In this document: positions 17,360-26,542 of the stretch, piece after piece
Position numbering within the stretch: position 1 is the stretch's first letter
How the letters are laid out: each line of letters opens with the position of its first letter
Assembly (NCBI GenBank): GCA_964448105.1
Contig: CAYUVK010000002.1
Span: 1-64,000, forward strand
Length of the DNA: 64,000 nucleotides
Reading direction: 5' to 3'
DNA from: CAVQBP01 sp964448105
GTDB lineage: Bacteria > Bacteroidota > Ignavibacteria > Ignavibacteriales > Ignavibacteriaceae
The notes under the pieces: model-generated
Told to the model about the DNA's origin: nothing
What the model saw: only the letters and a program-made list of their open reading frames with translations
Database searches by the model: none
Position numbers and translations under genes: made by a program

Positions 17360-17695
17360 AACTTTGTTTACATCTGCTTTTGATACGGAAAATGCCGCAG
17401 CAGTTTCCTGCCAGGCAAAATGACCTGCGCATAGTTTATTTTCATTTATAAATCTTTCAGAGCTTTCTGCTATTATTGATGAAAGATATTCTTCTGATAA
17501 TTTAGGAGAACGTGACATAATAAAATGAACATGTTCCGGATTTGCATATATAGCATATAATTTAGAATCGTTATTGTTTATTATCCCCGTTATATATTTC
17601 TCAATCCTATTTCGATTCTTTTCCTGAATGATTGGGGCACGATTTAAAGTAAGAAAGATAAAGTGTGTATATAGATTATTATACTCTATTTTCAT
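17252..17695 (-). CDS. Y1 (IS200-like / REP-associated) transposase
   Basis: 147 residues. Single-strand DNA transposase of the HUH class: the HUH motif appears as PEHVHFIMS and the catalytic tyrosine in KYILNQPRHHH. The N-terminal YTHFIFLTLNRAPI strand is typical of the Y1_Tnp fold. The size suits IS200 or the RAYT group that works on extragenic palindromes. The gene is bordered on both sides by the same 72-base repeat and on the left by a deleted copy of itself. There is no second IS605-type gene (TnpB). It could act in trans on the deleted copy; whether it is linked to the double-hairpin repeats of this window is an inference. Confidence 0.88.
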   Translation of the reverse strand: MKIEYNNLYTHFIFLTLNRAPIIQEKNRNRIEKYITGIINNNDSKLYAIYANPEHVHFIMSRSPKLSEEYLSSIIAESSERFINENKLCAGHFAWQETAAAFSVSKADVNKVCKYILNQPRHHHKITFNEEYESFMKFYRKTLNIYK

Positions 17696-17706
17696 TTTTC
17701 CCCCAA

Positions 17707-17781
17707 GATTATAAGGTAATAAGGTTAAAGAGTATTGTTGTTTGTCAAGTTTATTAAGGTTAATTCAAAAAATAAGGTTCC
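17707..17781. repeat. Flanking repeat of the transposase element (right copy)
   Basis: Diverged copy of 17071-17142, sharing GATTATAAGGTAATAAGGTT at the start, AAGGTTRATTCA in the middle and AATAAGGTTCC at the end. It lies directly upstream of the transposase start. Confidence 0.6.
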
Positions 17782-17869
17782 CAGTCATTTTTTCAAAAAT
17801 ATAAAAATTTTCATAAACAAAATGATAGCATAAAAATACAACTCTGGAGAGGTCGTAATGCTAATTATA

Positions 17870-20800
17870 TTATACTTTGTGCCCCAGATATTGCGATGGC
17901 GTTACACCAAACTGCTTCTTGAAGTACTCTGAAAAGTGAGCGGGATTATTAAAGCCTACTTCAAACGCTATTTCAGATATGTTCCCAAACTTCTTTTCTA
18001 TTAATTCTGCCCCTTTGGTTAATCTTATTCTTCTAATTAATTCAACAGGAGGCTCACCCGTTAGTGAAACAATTTTCTTATGAAGAACCGAGCGGCTTAC
18101 TGCAATTAATTCTGAAAGTACCTCTACATTAAAAGAAGGATCGGAAATATTTTCTGTAATTGTATTAAAAACTTTTTTTAAGAATTTTTTATCTGCGGAA
18201 GTAAACCGGGATTCTTCTATTTCAAATATTCCGTGTTTCCTGAAATGCTCATGAAGCCTTTTCCTCTGGTCAATAAGGTTTTTTATTCTGGCTTTTAATT
18301 CATCAGTCTCAAATGGTTTCATTATATATTCATCTGCACCGGTTTCAAATCCTTCTATCTTGTCCTGCTTTGCTGCTTTCGCAGTAAGCAGTATTACCGG
18401 AATGTGACTTGTTCTTTCATCTGTCTTTAACTTATTACATAACTGAAATCCATCCATCTTAGGCATCATTACGTCACTTATAATTAAATCAGGTATATTT
18501 TCTACTGATTTATTCCAGCCGTCTTCACCATCTATTGCTTCAAATATTTTATAATTTTTTTCAAGAATATTTTTGATATAATTCCTGATGTCGGAATTAT
18601 CTTCCACTATTAAAAGGATAGGATTTCCATTATTATTACCGGTATCTGAAATCAAATCAATCCGTGGCAGCTCAATTTCACATTCAACTATATTGACTGA
18701 TTTTTGAGAATTATATTGAACTTCATTTTCATATGTTTCACAGATTTCTTCCGCTTTCAAGTGTTTTTTCCCTAATGGAATGCTGATTGTAAATGTAGTT
18801 CCTTTTCCTTCCTCACTTTCGACTTCAATTTTCCCTTTGTGCAGTTCAACTAATTCTTTTGTCAATGATAAACCAATCCCCGTTCCTTCCTGTTTTCTTG
18901 TATGACTTCCATCCACCTGATAAAACCGGTCAAATATTTTGGAAATATTTTCTTTTGGTATGCCCGTTCCATTGTCACGAATGGAGATTTCAACAAATGC
19001 CTCATCTTTTATATTTGCTAAGACCTTGATTTCACCCCCCTCCGGAGTAAATTTGAATGCATTTGAAAGCAAATTGGTAATTATCTTTTTTATTTTTTCC
19101 TGATCTATGTATACAATTATCTCTTGTCCATTACTGTTAAATTTCAGATTAATTTTTTTTCGTTCTGCATAAGAACAAAAAGATTGCACAAGAGCTTTTA
19201 GCAAAGGAATGATATTTTGTGGGCTTGCCTGCAGCTTCATATTACCAGATTCAAGCTTGGATATATCAAGCAGTTCGTTTACAAGTCCCAGCAGGCTCTT
19301 TGCATTTTTGTGCACAACCTGAAGTTCATTTTTATTTCTCTCATCTTTTGTCCTTTCAATCATCTGTTTAACCGGTCCGAGTATTAATGTAAGCGGTGTT
19401 CTGAATTCGTGTGATATATTAGTAAAGAACCGGGATTTCAATTCGTCTACTTCATGCAGCTTTTCTGCCTCGAACTTGCTCATTTCAAATTCATGTTTTA
19501 CTCTCATCCTTTTAAGCTGCATTTTCCAGGTCAAATAAATGATTGTAATGATAATTAAAGCATAAAAAATATATGCATAAGTAGTTTCCCACCAGGGTGG
19601 AGTAATGATAATTGTAATTGAAGCTCCTATTTCGTTCCAAATTTCGTCTTTATTTGCAGCATTTACCCTAAAAATATATTTACCTGGGGAAAGATTTGTA
19701 TAAACTGCATTTCTTTGTGTTCCGGCATCTATCCAGTCTTTATCAAAATTTTCTAAAATATATTTGTATTTGTTTTTTACTGGGACACTAAACTGTAAAC
19801 CGACATAATCGAAACGGAGACTATTTTGGTTGTATGGAAGAATAATTTCCTTAAGTTCTGAAATGAATCCTTTGTATTTTAGTTTTTCACCAGATCTATT
19901 GAAAAGAGAAACTCTGTTTATAACAACTTTCGGTGGTACCGGATCATCCATTATGCTATCCGGATTAAAATAAATAATTCCTTCTACTGTGTTAAAGTAC
20001 ATGAATCCATCGGCATCTTTAGGATAAGGCCATAAAAACCTGTTAGCCGGAAGGCCATCATCTTTAGTATAATTTCTAAATATTTTTTCTTTTATAGAAT
20101 ATTTTAAAAGACCCATCTCAGCACCCATCCAGAGATTACTATGGTTGTCTTCTAATATCTCATAAATTGCATGATTTGTGAATCCCTCTTTCTCACTATA
20201 ATTCGATATTATTTTATTCTTTTTGCGGTCGAAAAGATTTAATCCTGATAAATAATCACTGATCCAAAAGTTACTATTTTTATCTTCATAAATTGCTATA
20301 ACGCAATAAAATGCGCAGTATGTGAATTTTTCTGTTACCCGATTAAATTTATCCAGCCCGCCCAAATTAGTTCCAAACCAAAGCGTTCCAAAACTGTCTT
20401 CGAAGATAACGTTCACCCTGTTTTCACTTAAGCTGGCTGGATTATTTGGAACATGCTTATAATTTTTTAATTTATTTTTGATTATGTCGTAACTATAAAG
20501 CCCTGAATACTGTGTACCAACCCAAATAATTCCAAAATGATCTAAAACGGCTGTTACTACATTTTTATTGACTATGTTGATAGAATCTTTGGGGTTATTA
20601 AGGTAAAGACGATAAGTCTCACTTTGAGGGTTAAAACTAATTATTCCGTGATCACGAATTCCAAAGATCCAGATTATACCTGATCTGTCAATAATAAATC
20701 TTGGTGCTGCGTGTGGATTTATAAAATTTTTTATGTTTTCCAGATAATGCCTGTATCTGCTTGTTTTTTTATCATATTTATCTAATCCGTTTTTTGTCAA

Positions 20801-22000
20801 AAACCAGAGAAATCCTTTGGGATCATAATGTATATCAAATACCCAATTATCGCTTATACTATTATTATTTAGTGGATCATGTTTAAAGACATGAAATTTA
20901 TGTTCCCTTTTATCCCACTTCTGAAGTCCCAAACACCATGTTCCGACCCAGATAATTCCCGAACGATCTTCATATATTGAATAAACTCTATTAACGGGAT
21001 AAAATTTATATTGACGATAATTTCCGGTGTTTGGATCTAAACAGAATACACCATTGTCAAGTGCGAAGAATCCGCACCAGATCATACCTTTTTGATCTTC
21101 TATTACGGTACCTTTCGCATATCCTTCATGATTTAATGGAAACTCAATATAAGATTTATATTCTTTTTTCTTTACATCTAAGCTTGATAATGTATTAGTT
21201 GAAGCGATCCATATTTTTCCATCTCTCGATTTATACAATGCTTGAATTCTACCAACTTTCTCATCGGGAACATCCGGTGTATTAAATTTATATTTTGAAA
21301 TGGCTCCTTCTTTTATATTAAATCTCCATAATCCGGCTGTATTAATACCAACTAAAAGATCCTTGGTACCAGGTTCCTCAATTATAGAATATACATTTAA
21401 ATTATGTTTACCTGGTATAGATGTAGTGTATAATTTTGTAGCTGAATCTCTGAAAAAATACCTGGTGAAAATTTGTTTATCTCTGTCAAATAAGTTTAAT
21501 CCATTTGCAGAACCCACCCAAAATCTTCTGTCAGAATCTTCATAAATACAATTGATCACGTTACTGTTTATACTAATTGTATCGTTTGGATTATTTTTAT
21601 AAGACTTAAATGAATCGTTTGCACGGTTGTATTTATTTAGTCCATTCAATGTACCGACCCATAGAGTATTATTCTTATCCTCATAGATTGCTGAAATATC
21701 TCCGTTACTAATACTGCTGCTGTCATTTTTATCCTGTTTAAAAACTTTCATTGAATAACCATCATATCTCACCAAACCATTTTGTGTACCCAACCATAAA
21801 TAACCAAGATGATCCTGCAGGATGCAGGTTACACTATTTTCAGGCAAACCGTCTTCACTTGACATATACTCGAATGTTGGAGTTGGGAATTGAGAGTTTA
21901 TATTTTGCGGATATGAATTGAAAAGGGAGGAAGCCCCAATAAGCAAGTAAATAATGCAGGACTTTCTAGCCAGATAATGTAACAACCATTCCCCGATCAT
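17870..22000 (-). CDS. Hybrid two-component sensor (HTCS): propeller, kinase, receiver, AraC
   Basis: 1376 residues fuse a whole signalling pathway. An N-terminal signal or anchor is followed by Reg_prop propeller repeats (about 45-700; G.LWLGT.NGL.RYDG), a Y_Y_Y domain (about 715-785) and one membrane helix (YAYIFYALIIITIIYLTW). A HisKA domain has its phospho-accepting His near 864 in NISHEFRTPLTL. A HATPase domain (DNGTGIPKENI; GTGIGLSLTKEL), a receiver (about 1123-1240, SDVMMPKMDG) and an AraC DNA-binding domain end it. In Bacteroidota, HTCS proteins sense glycan breakdown products in the periplasm and switch on utilisation genes; no SusC/SusD or glycosidase locus lies beside it here, so the ligand is open. 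The start has only a weak ribosome-binding site. Confidence 0.93.
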   Translation of the reverse strand: MIGEWLLHYLARKSCIIYLLIGASSLFNSYPQNINSQFPTPTFEYMSSEDGLPENSVTCILQDHLGYLWLGTQNGLVRYDGYSMKVFKQDKNDSSSISNGDISAIYEDKNNTLWVGTLNGLNKYNRANDSFKSYKNNPNDTISINSNVINCIYEDSDRRFWVGSANGLNLFDRDKQIFTRYFFRDSATKLYTTSIPGKHNLNVYSIIEEPGTKDLLVGINTAGLWRFNIKEGAISKYKFNTPDVPDEKVGRIQALYKSRDGKIWIASTNTLSSLDVKKKEYKSYIEFPLNHEGYAKGTVIEDQKGMIWCGFFALDNGVFCLDPNTGNYRQYKFYPVNRVYSIYEDRSGIIWVGTWCLGLQKWDKREHKFHVFKHDPLNNNSISDNWVFDIHYDPKGFLWFLTKNGLDKYDKKTSRYRHYLENIKNFINPHAAPRFIIDRSGIIWIFGIRDHGIISFNPQSETYRLYLNNPKDSINIVNKNVVTAVLDHFGIIWVGTQYSGLYSYDIIKNKLKNYKHVPNNPASLSENRVNVIFEDSFGTLWFGTNLGGLDKFNRVTEKFTYCAFYCVIAIYEDKNSNFWISDYLSGLNLFDRKKNKIISNYSEKEGFTNHAIYEILEDNHSNLWMGAEMGLLKYSIKEKIFRNYTKDDGLPANRFLWPYPKDADGFMYFNTVEGIIYFNPDSIMDDPVPPKVVINRVSLFNRSGEKLKYKGFISELKEIILPYNQNSLRFDYVGLQFSVPVKNKYKYILENFDKDWIDAGTQRNAVYTNLSPGKYIFRVNAANKDEIWNEIGASITIIITPPWWETTYAYIFYALIIITIIYLTWKMQLKRMRVKHEFEMSKFEAEKLHEVDELKSRFFTNISHEFRTPLTLILGPVKQMIERTKDERNKNELQVVHKNAKSLLGLVNELLDISKLESGNMKLQASPQNIIPLLKALVQSFCSYAERKKINLKFNSNGQEIIVYIDQEKIKKIITNLLSNAFKFTPEGGEIKVLANIKDEAFVEISIRDNGTGIPKENISKIFDRFYQVDGSHTRKQEGTGIGLSLTKELVELHKGKIEVESEEGKGTTFTISIPLGKKHLKAEEICETYENEVQYNSQKSVNIVECEIELPRIDLISDTGNNNGNPILLIVEDNSDIRNYIKNILEKNYKIFEAIDGEDGWNKSVENIPDLIISDVMMPKMDGFQLCNKLKTDERTSHIPVILLTAKAAKQDKIEGFETGADEYIMKPFETDELKARIKNLIDQRKRLHEHFRKHGIFEIEESRFTSADKKFLKKVFNTITENISDPSFNVEVLSELIAVSRSVLHKKIVSLTGEPPVELIRRIRLTKGAELIEKKFGNISEIAFEVGFNNPAHFSEYFKKQFGVTPSQYLGHKV

Positions 22001-22486
22001 AGAATCACCGGAATTAAATCTTTTCAGTAGTATAAAAGTAAATATTTATTGACAGCGATTTTTAGGGTATTGAATATCTCGAAAAGAATATAAACAGGAC
22101 GATTTCTTAAAAAGCCCCTAAAAGATAAATTTTACTAGATATAGTAAATTTTTCTTCAATTAAAGTCAATTGAGAAAATGAATATTTTAAGAATCCTTTT
22201 AGAATGTATTAAAAATGAAGCTGATTTTAAATTATTCGGAATTATTTTATTTTCTTCGTTTTAACTCATAACCACCTATTTTATTTCAATTAATACCCCC
22301 ATCTATCCCTTAATTCAACCATTTTTAATAATATGCATGTCTTTTTAAGACTTAAAAATTAATTTAGAATCCCATTATTGTTTAATAATTGTGTGAATCG
22401 AATATGGGAAATTCAAATGATAGATTTAATTATAAAAATTATTCGGGAACAGATAATTTTCTTTTAGCAACTATACATTTATATTT
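22001..22486. other. Divergent intergenic region, HTCS / LytS-type kinase
   Basis: 486 bases separate the divergently transcribed HTCS and sensor-kinase genes and must hold both promoters. It is very AT-rich and contains no recognisable RNA gene or repeat. A 28-codon frame at 22178-22264 (MNILRILLECIKNEADFKLF...) has only a poor ribosome-binding site and is not called. No operator could be identified with confidence. Confidence 0.5.
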
Positions 22487-23647
22487 ATGATGAATACTTA
22501 TTATAATCTTGTCGATAATGGGTTAATTGAATATTTTTTCGGTGAATCTTCTTCAAAAAATGATTTAGCAGGTAAGAAAAATATCTTGAAAAGAAATAAA
22601 ATTTACTGGATAAGTCAAATTACCGGGTGGGGACTTTTCGGTGCTGCCAATATTATAGTAAATTCTTCCCTAGAAGGATTTTCGATAAATGATATTTTTG
22701 TCTGGGCTATCGTTTGTCTTGCCGGGATCCTATTAACCCATACATTACGCTATTATATTAATAAGCTGCACTGGCTGGATTCCCCGTTAAATAAAACCAT
22801 TCCCAAAGTTCTATTGTCCAGTATAACTATAGGGTGCATTTTATTTGCAGTTTTATTTTTCTCCCACTCAATATTAGAAGGAGCTGAACCGCAGGAATTT
22901 AGGTTTACAACGCCATTAATGGGTGTCATAAATTTAAGCAGTGTAATTCTTTTCTGGACATTAATATATTTTTCCATTCATTATTTTGAAAATTATAAAA
23001 AAGCGGAAATAGAGTCTTATATTTGGGAAGCAGCGGTAAAAGATTTTGAATTAAAAACACTCAAATCCCAGCTTAATCCGCATTTTATGTTTAATGCTTT
23101 AAATAGTATAAGGGCGTTAATTGAAGAGGATCCGCAGAGTGCTCAAACTGCCGTTACTAAATTATCAAATATATTAAGATACTCTTTGAAGATGGAAAGA
23201 ATAGAAACTGTACCCTTAGAAGATGAAATGAAAGCTGTTTCTGATTATCTTTCGCTTGAGAAAATTAGGTTTGAGGAAAGATTGAAATTCGAAATGGAAA
23301 TATCTCCAGATGCATTAAATGTTGAAATACCGCCGATGATGATCCAGACACTTGTTGAAAACGGTATAAAGCACGGTATTTCAAAAAGAACAGGCGGCGG
23401 CGAGATTTCAATTTGCTCTTCAATTAAAAATTCTACTCTTCATATAAAGATTAAGAACAATGGTCAAATTGAAGATGAAGTATTGAAACACTCAAAAGGT
23501 TTTGGCATAAGCAATACAAAGCACCGGTTAAATCTCCTTTATGGTGAAAAAGCTTCATTTACAATAAAGAATGATTCAGAAGATAAAGTTCTTGCCGAAA
23601 TAGTAATTCCTATTAATCTCAATAATACATCCGGCTTTCGGGGCTGA
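22487..23647 (+). CDS. LytS-family sensor histidine kinase
   Basis: 386 residues in the inner membrane. Four predicted helices (about 40-60, 67-88, 105-128, 143-165) are followed by the His_kinase domain of the LytS/YehU type, with the phospho-accepting His in LKSQLNPHFMFNALNSI (near residue 199). An ATPase domain follows with ENGIKHGISKRTGGGEI and GFGISNTKHRL. It has no periplasmic sensor domain of size, so the signal probably acts through the membrane helices. It is followed 14 bases later by its LytTR response regulator with an ideal ribosome-binding site. The start at 22487 is uncertain, as a second ATG follows immediately and no Shine-Dalgarno is clear. Confidence 0.92.
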   Translation: MMNTYYNLVDNGLIEYFFGESSSKNDLAGKKNILKRNKIYWISQITGWGLFGAANIIVNSSLEGFSINDIFVWAIVCLAGILLTHTLRYYINKLHWLDSPLNKTIPKVLLSSITIGCILFAVLFFSHSILEGAEPQEFRFTTPLMGVINLSSVILFWTLIYFSIHYFENYKKAEIESYIWEAAVKDFELKTLKSQLNPHFMFNALNSIRALIEEDPQSAQTAVTKLSNILRYSLKMERIETVPLEDEMKAVSDYLSLEKIRFEERLKFEMEISPDALNVEIPPMMIQTLVENGIKHGISKRTGGGEISICSSIKNSTLHIKIKNNGQIEDEVLKHSKGFGISNTKHRLNLLYGEKASFTIKNDSEDKVLAEIVIPINLNNTSGFRG

Positions 23648-23661
23648 TAAGGAGGAGTAAA

Positions 23662-24381
23662 ATGAAATCAATAATTATTGACGATGAAAGATTAGCCAGG
23701 GTTGAACTCCGGCGTTTGCTGGCTCCTTTTAAAGAAATAAATATAGTTGGAGAAGCAGTAAATGCTGAAGATGCTCTAAATAAAATTTCTGAGCTCAATC
23801 CTGATTTAATTTTTCTTGATATTCAAATGCCGGGGAAAAACGGCTTTGAACTGCTGGAAGAATTAGATAGTGTTCCCAAAGTTGTATTTACAACTGCTTA
23901 TGATGAGTATGCTTTAAAAGCTTTTGAATATAATGCACTAGATTATTTACTGAAACCGATTGAACCTAAACGCCTGGAAGAAGCAATCAAAAAAATTATA
24001 GAGACAAACAAAAAAGAAAAAATTTCTGAAGATACACAATCGGCGCTAACGGAAAATGACCAGGTTTTTGTTAAAGACGGGGATAGATGCTGGTTTGTAA
24101 AACTAACTAATGTCCGTCTATTTGAATCGGAAGGAAATTATGTAAGGTTGTATTTTGACGACAACAAACCTCTTATTCTTCGAACATTAAATTATCTTGA
24201 TGAAAGACTTGATGCTAGGAGTTTCTTTAGAGCAAACCGGAAACATATTATAAATTTAAAATGGATTGATAATATAGAACCCTGGTTGAATGGCGGTTTG
24301 CTGGTAAAATTAAAAGGTGGAATGAAGATTGAAGTTTCACGAAGACAGGCAATTAAATTTAAAGATAAATTGAGCTTATAG
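23662..24381 (+). CDS. LytTR-family response regulator
   Basis: 239 residues: a receiver domain (1-120) with the acidic pocket DDER, the phospho-acceptor Asp in LIFLDIQMPGKNGFEL and the conserved Lys in LLKPIEPKR. A LytTR DNA-binding domain follows (about 135-239) with FESEGNYVRLYF and RANRKHIINL. It is the partner of the LytS-type kinase encoded just upstream, separated by 14 bases containing AAGGAGGAG. The pair is followed by a rho-independent terminator, so it forms a two-gene unit. Targets cannot be read from the window. Confidence 0.95.
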   Translation: MKSIIIDDERLARVELRRLLAPFKEINIVGEAVNAEDALNKISELNPDLIFLDIQMPGKNGFELLEELDSVPKVVFTTAYDEYALKAFEYNALDYLLKPIEPKRLEEAIKKIIETNKKEKISEDTQSALTENDQVFVKDGDRCWFVKLTNVRLFESEGNYVRLYFDDNKPLILRTLNYLDERLDARSFFRANRKHIINLKWIDNIEPWLNGGLLVKLKGGMKIEVSRRQAIKFKDKLSL

Positions 24382-24430
24382 AAAAAACTTTAAATGAATA
24401 AATAGTAGATGTAGATTTTACATCAAATTG

Positions 24431-24464
24431 AAAAAACCCGGTTGATTAAATGCCGGGTTTTTTT
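24431..24464 (+). terminator. Rho-independent terminator after LytTR regulator
   Basis: AAAAAACCCGG, an 11-base loop and CCGGGTTTTTTT give an 11-bp stem with a run of T 50 bases downstream of the response-regulator stop. Confidence 0.85.
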
Positions 24465-24603
24465 ATTTCTAAGAATTCCTGAGGCTAAAGCAGGTTGGAT
24501 TAAGCATAGTATTGCCTTTCAAAAAGCATTAAATTTGATACTTGAAAATCAAATACCTTGATTGATTCCATTTATAGCTTTTGAAAATAAATTAAAATCC
24601 ATC

Positions 24604-24918
24604 ATGGTGAATAAAGAAAATTCGGAACAAAATAGCAGCAGTACAATAAATATGGATGTAACAAACAGATATCAAAATCTAATTAATTTTTTAACAGATT
24701 ATATTTATACCGTAAAAATTAAGGATGGAATTGCTATTGAGACAATCCATGGCCCTGGATGTGTATCGGTAACGGGATACACATCGGATGATTATAAGGA
24801 AGATCCCGCACTTTGGTTTAGAATGGTACATACTAAAGATCAGGAAAAAGTCTTGGAACAGGCAAGGCTGGCGCTTTTAGGTGAAGAGGTGAAGAAAGAT
24901 GATATTACTAATAAATAA
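24604..24918 (+). CDS. Truncated PAS-fold protein
   Basis: 104 residues from the ATG at 24604 (an earlier TTG frame at 24562 adds 14 residues with no support). The sequence from NRYQNLINFLTDYIYTVKI to EDPALWFRMVHTKDQEKVLE is the first half of a PAS domain, in the form usually found at the front of multi-PAS histidine kinases. It stops just after LALLGEEV, where a complete PAS_3 domain would continue with the 'RI..KDGS.RW' strand. So it lacks the second half of the sensory fold and any output domain. It may be a real mini-protein or a gene cut down by deletion; a clean terminator follows at once. No ribosome-binding site is evident. Confidence 0.55.
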   Translation: MVNKENSEQNSSSTINMDVTNRYQNLINFLTDYIYTVKIKDGIAIETIHGPGCVSVTGYTSDDYKEDPALWFRMVHTKDQEKVLEQARLALLGEEVKKDDITNK

Positions 24919-24931
24919 TAAATGCGGCTTT

Positions 24932-24960
24932 AAAAAGGCGTTCGGTTTGAGCGCCTTTTT
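24932..24960. terminator. Bidirectional terminator
   Basis: AAAAAGGCG / CGCCTTTTT with an 11-base loop lies between the converging PAS-fold gene and the flavoprotein gene; both strands end the stem in a T-run. Confidence 0.85.
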
Positions 24961-24965
24961 TACTT

Positions 24966-26363
24966 CTAAATATGTGAAAAAACAGTATTTAAAGATTCGG
25001 CTAAAGTCGGGTGTGTGAATATTGCTCCTTGTAAAACAGTATACTTAAGATCTCCCAACATCGCAATTTGTATCATGCTCATTATTTCTCCCCCCTCAAT
25101 CCCAAGTATTGAGCAGCCTAAAATTTTTTCGGTCTTTTTATCTATAATTATTTTCATTAATCCGCATGTTTCACTTACTTCTATTGCGCGTGCAATATAA
25201 CTCATTGGCATTTTAGCAACGGCGTAATTAATTTCATTTTTCTTTGCTTCGGTTTCATTCAAGCCAACTCTGCCTAATTGGGGATCAATAAAAACCGTGT
25301 ATGGAACCATTCTACCTTTAATTGTTCTATTTTTATTATATAGAATATTATCCCGTACAATACGGTAATCATCATAAGAAATATGTGTAAAAGCGGGACC
25401 TCCTTTTACATCACCAAGAGCATAAATGCCTTCAATGTTTGATTCTAATTTATCGTTAACTTTTATGTAACCTTTCTCATCAGTTTTTATACCTGCGGCA
25501 GGGAGATTTAAATCTTCAGTATTTGGTTTATGCCCTGCTGCAATAAGAAGGTGTGAACAGGAAATAATTTCTTCTTTTTTCCTTCTTGAAATTGTGAGTG
25601 AGATTTTATTTTTTAGTTTTTCTATTTTGATTACATTAGAATTTAGATATACATTTACACCGTCTTCTTCTAATATTTTTTTTATTTCATCAGCGATATC
25701 GGGATCTTCTCTGCCTAATAATTGTCCGCTATGCTGGATAATAGAAACTTCACTTCCAAATCGTTTGAACATTTGTCCGAACTCAACTCCGATATACCCT
25801 CCGCCAATTATTAAAAGGTGTTTTGGCAGTTCCTCAAGTTCCATTATTGAAGTAGAATCAAGATATGAGATTTTATCTAAACCATTTATTGAAGGAATAA
25901 CCGGTCTTCCACCGGTATTAATAAAAATTTTATCCGAATTAATAATTTTCGATTCACCATTTTTTAAACTTATTTTAATGGTATTGGAATCGATAAAAGA
26001 AGCTTCTCCTCTAATCAGGCTTATATTTTCCGAACTATTCAGTCTTTTTAAAGTACCTTTTCGAAAACTCTCAACAGTTTCCTTTTTTCGTTTATATACT
26101 TCTTTCATATTAACTTGAACTGAAGAGGTATGTATCCCGTATTCGGAAGATCTTTTTACAAAATCTGCAGTTTTAGCACTTGCTGACATAGTTTTTGAAG
26201 GAGTGCATCCATAATTTATACAACTTCCTCCGACAAAATTCCTTTCTATAACAGCAACTTTCCACCCATCGGATGCCAGATCTTTTGCAAGAGGGTTTCC
26301 TGCCTGACCCGAACCTATTATTACCGCATCAAACATTTCTGTTTCTTTCTCATATTTAATCAT
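24966..26363 (-). CDS. FAD-dependent dithiol oxidoreductase (MerA/Lpd-like)
   Basis: 465 residues of the class I pyridine-nucleotide disulphide oxidoreductases: an FAD loop IIGSGQAGNP, redox-active Cys48 and Cys53 in GGSCINYGCTPSK, an NAD(P) loop IIGGGYIGVEFGQ, the second FAD motif YALGDVKGGPAFTH, and a C-terminal interface region ending THPTLAESLNTVF. It resembles mercuric reductase but lacks both the heavy-metal domain and the C-terminal vicinal cysteines, so it is not a functional MerA. Spacing fits expression after zwf, which suggests use of pentose-phosphate NADPH, but that is inference. An internal ATG at 26336 with GAGAAAG upstream is an equally good start. Confidence 0.87.
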   Translation of the reverse strand: MIKYEKETEMFDAVIIGSGQAGNPLAKDLASDGWKVAVIERNFVGGSCINYGCTPSKTMSASAKTADFVKRSSEYGIHTSSVQVNMKEVYKRKKETVESFRKGTLKRLNSSENISLIRGEASFIDSNTIKISLKNGESKIINSDKIFINTGGRPVIPSINGLDKISYLDSTSIMELEELPKHLLIIGGGYIGVEFGQMFKRFGSEVSIIQHSGQLLGREDPDIADEIKKILEEDGVNVYLNSNVIKIEKLKNKISLTISRRKKEEIISCSHLLIAAGHKPNTEDLNLPAAGIKTDEKGYIKVNDKLESNIEGIYALGDVKGGPAFTHISYDDYRIVRDNILYNKNRTIKGRMVPYTVFIDPQLGRVGLNETEAKKNEINYAVAKMPMSYIARAIEVSETCGLMKIIIDKKTEKILGCSILGIEGGEIMSMIQIAMLGDLKYTVLQGAIFTHPTLAESLNTVFSHI

Positions 26364-26386
26364 ATTTTTTATTTGCCTTTCTTAGT

Positions 26387-26515
26387 CTTTCAGCTAAAAG
26401 GTTGATCCGCCTATCGCGGAATAGTAATTTTATTATTACTCTGTTCTAAGAGCAGATTAAGATTATGAGTAAGAGTAAGATTTCCGCCGGAGGCGGATCA
26501 GCCTTTGGCTGAAAG
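26387..26515. repeat. Double-hairpin extragenic repeat, locus 2 (inverted pair)
   Basis: Right arm 26482-26515: TCCGCC-GGA-GGCGGA then TCAGCC-TTT-GGCTGA then AAG. Left arm 26387-26421 is its imperfect reverse complement (CTTTCAGC ... TGATCCGCC ... CGGAA). The pair brackets 60 bases that include a GATTAAGATTATGAGTAAG stretch. The arrangement is like a BIME, two extragenic palindromes facing each other, in the gap between zwf and the flavoprotein gene. Confidence 0.7.
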
Positions 26516-26542
26516 AATCATTATTTTAAACTTTAGAATAAG

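Noticed and set aside
22178..22264. 28-codon frame in the HTCS/LytS gap
   Set aside because: Poor ribosome site and composition like the surrounding AT-rich spacer.
24966..26363. Mercuric reductase
   Set aside because: The C-terminal cysteine pair and heavy-metal domain are missing and there are no mer genes nearby.
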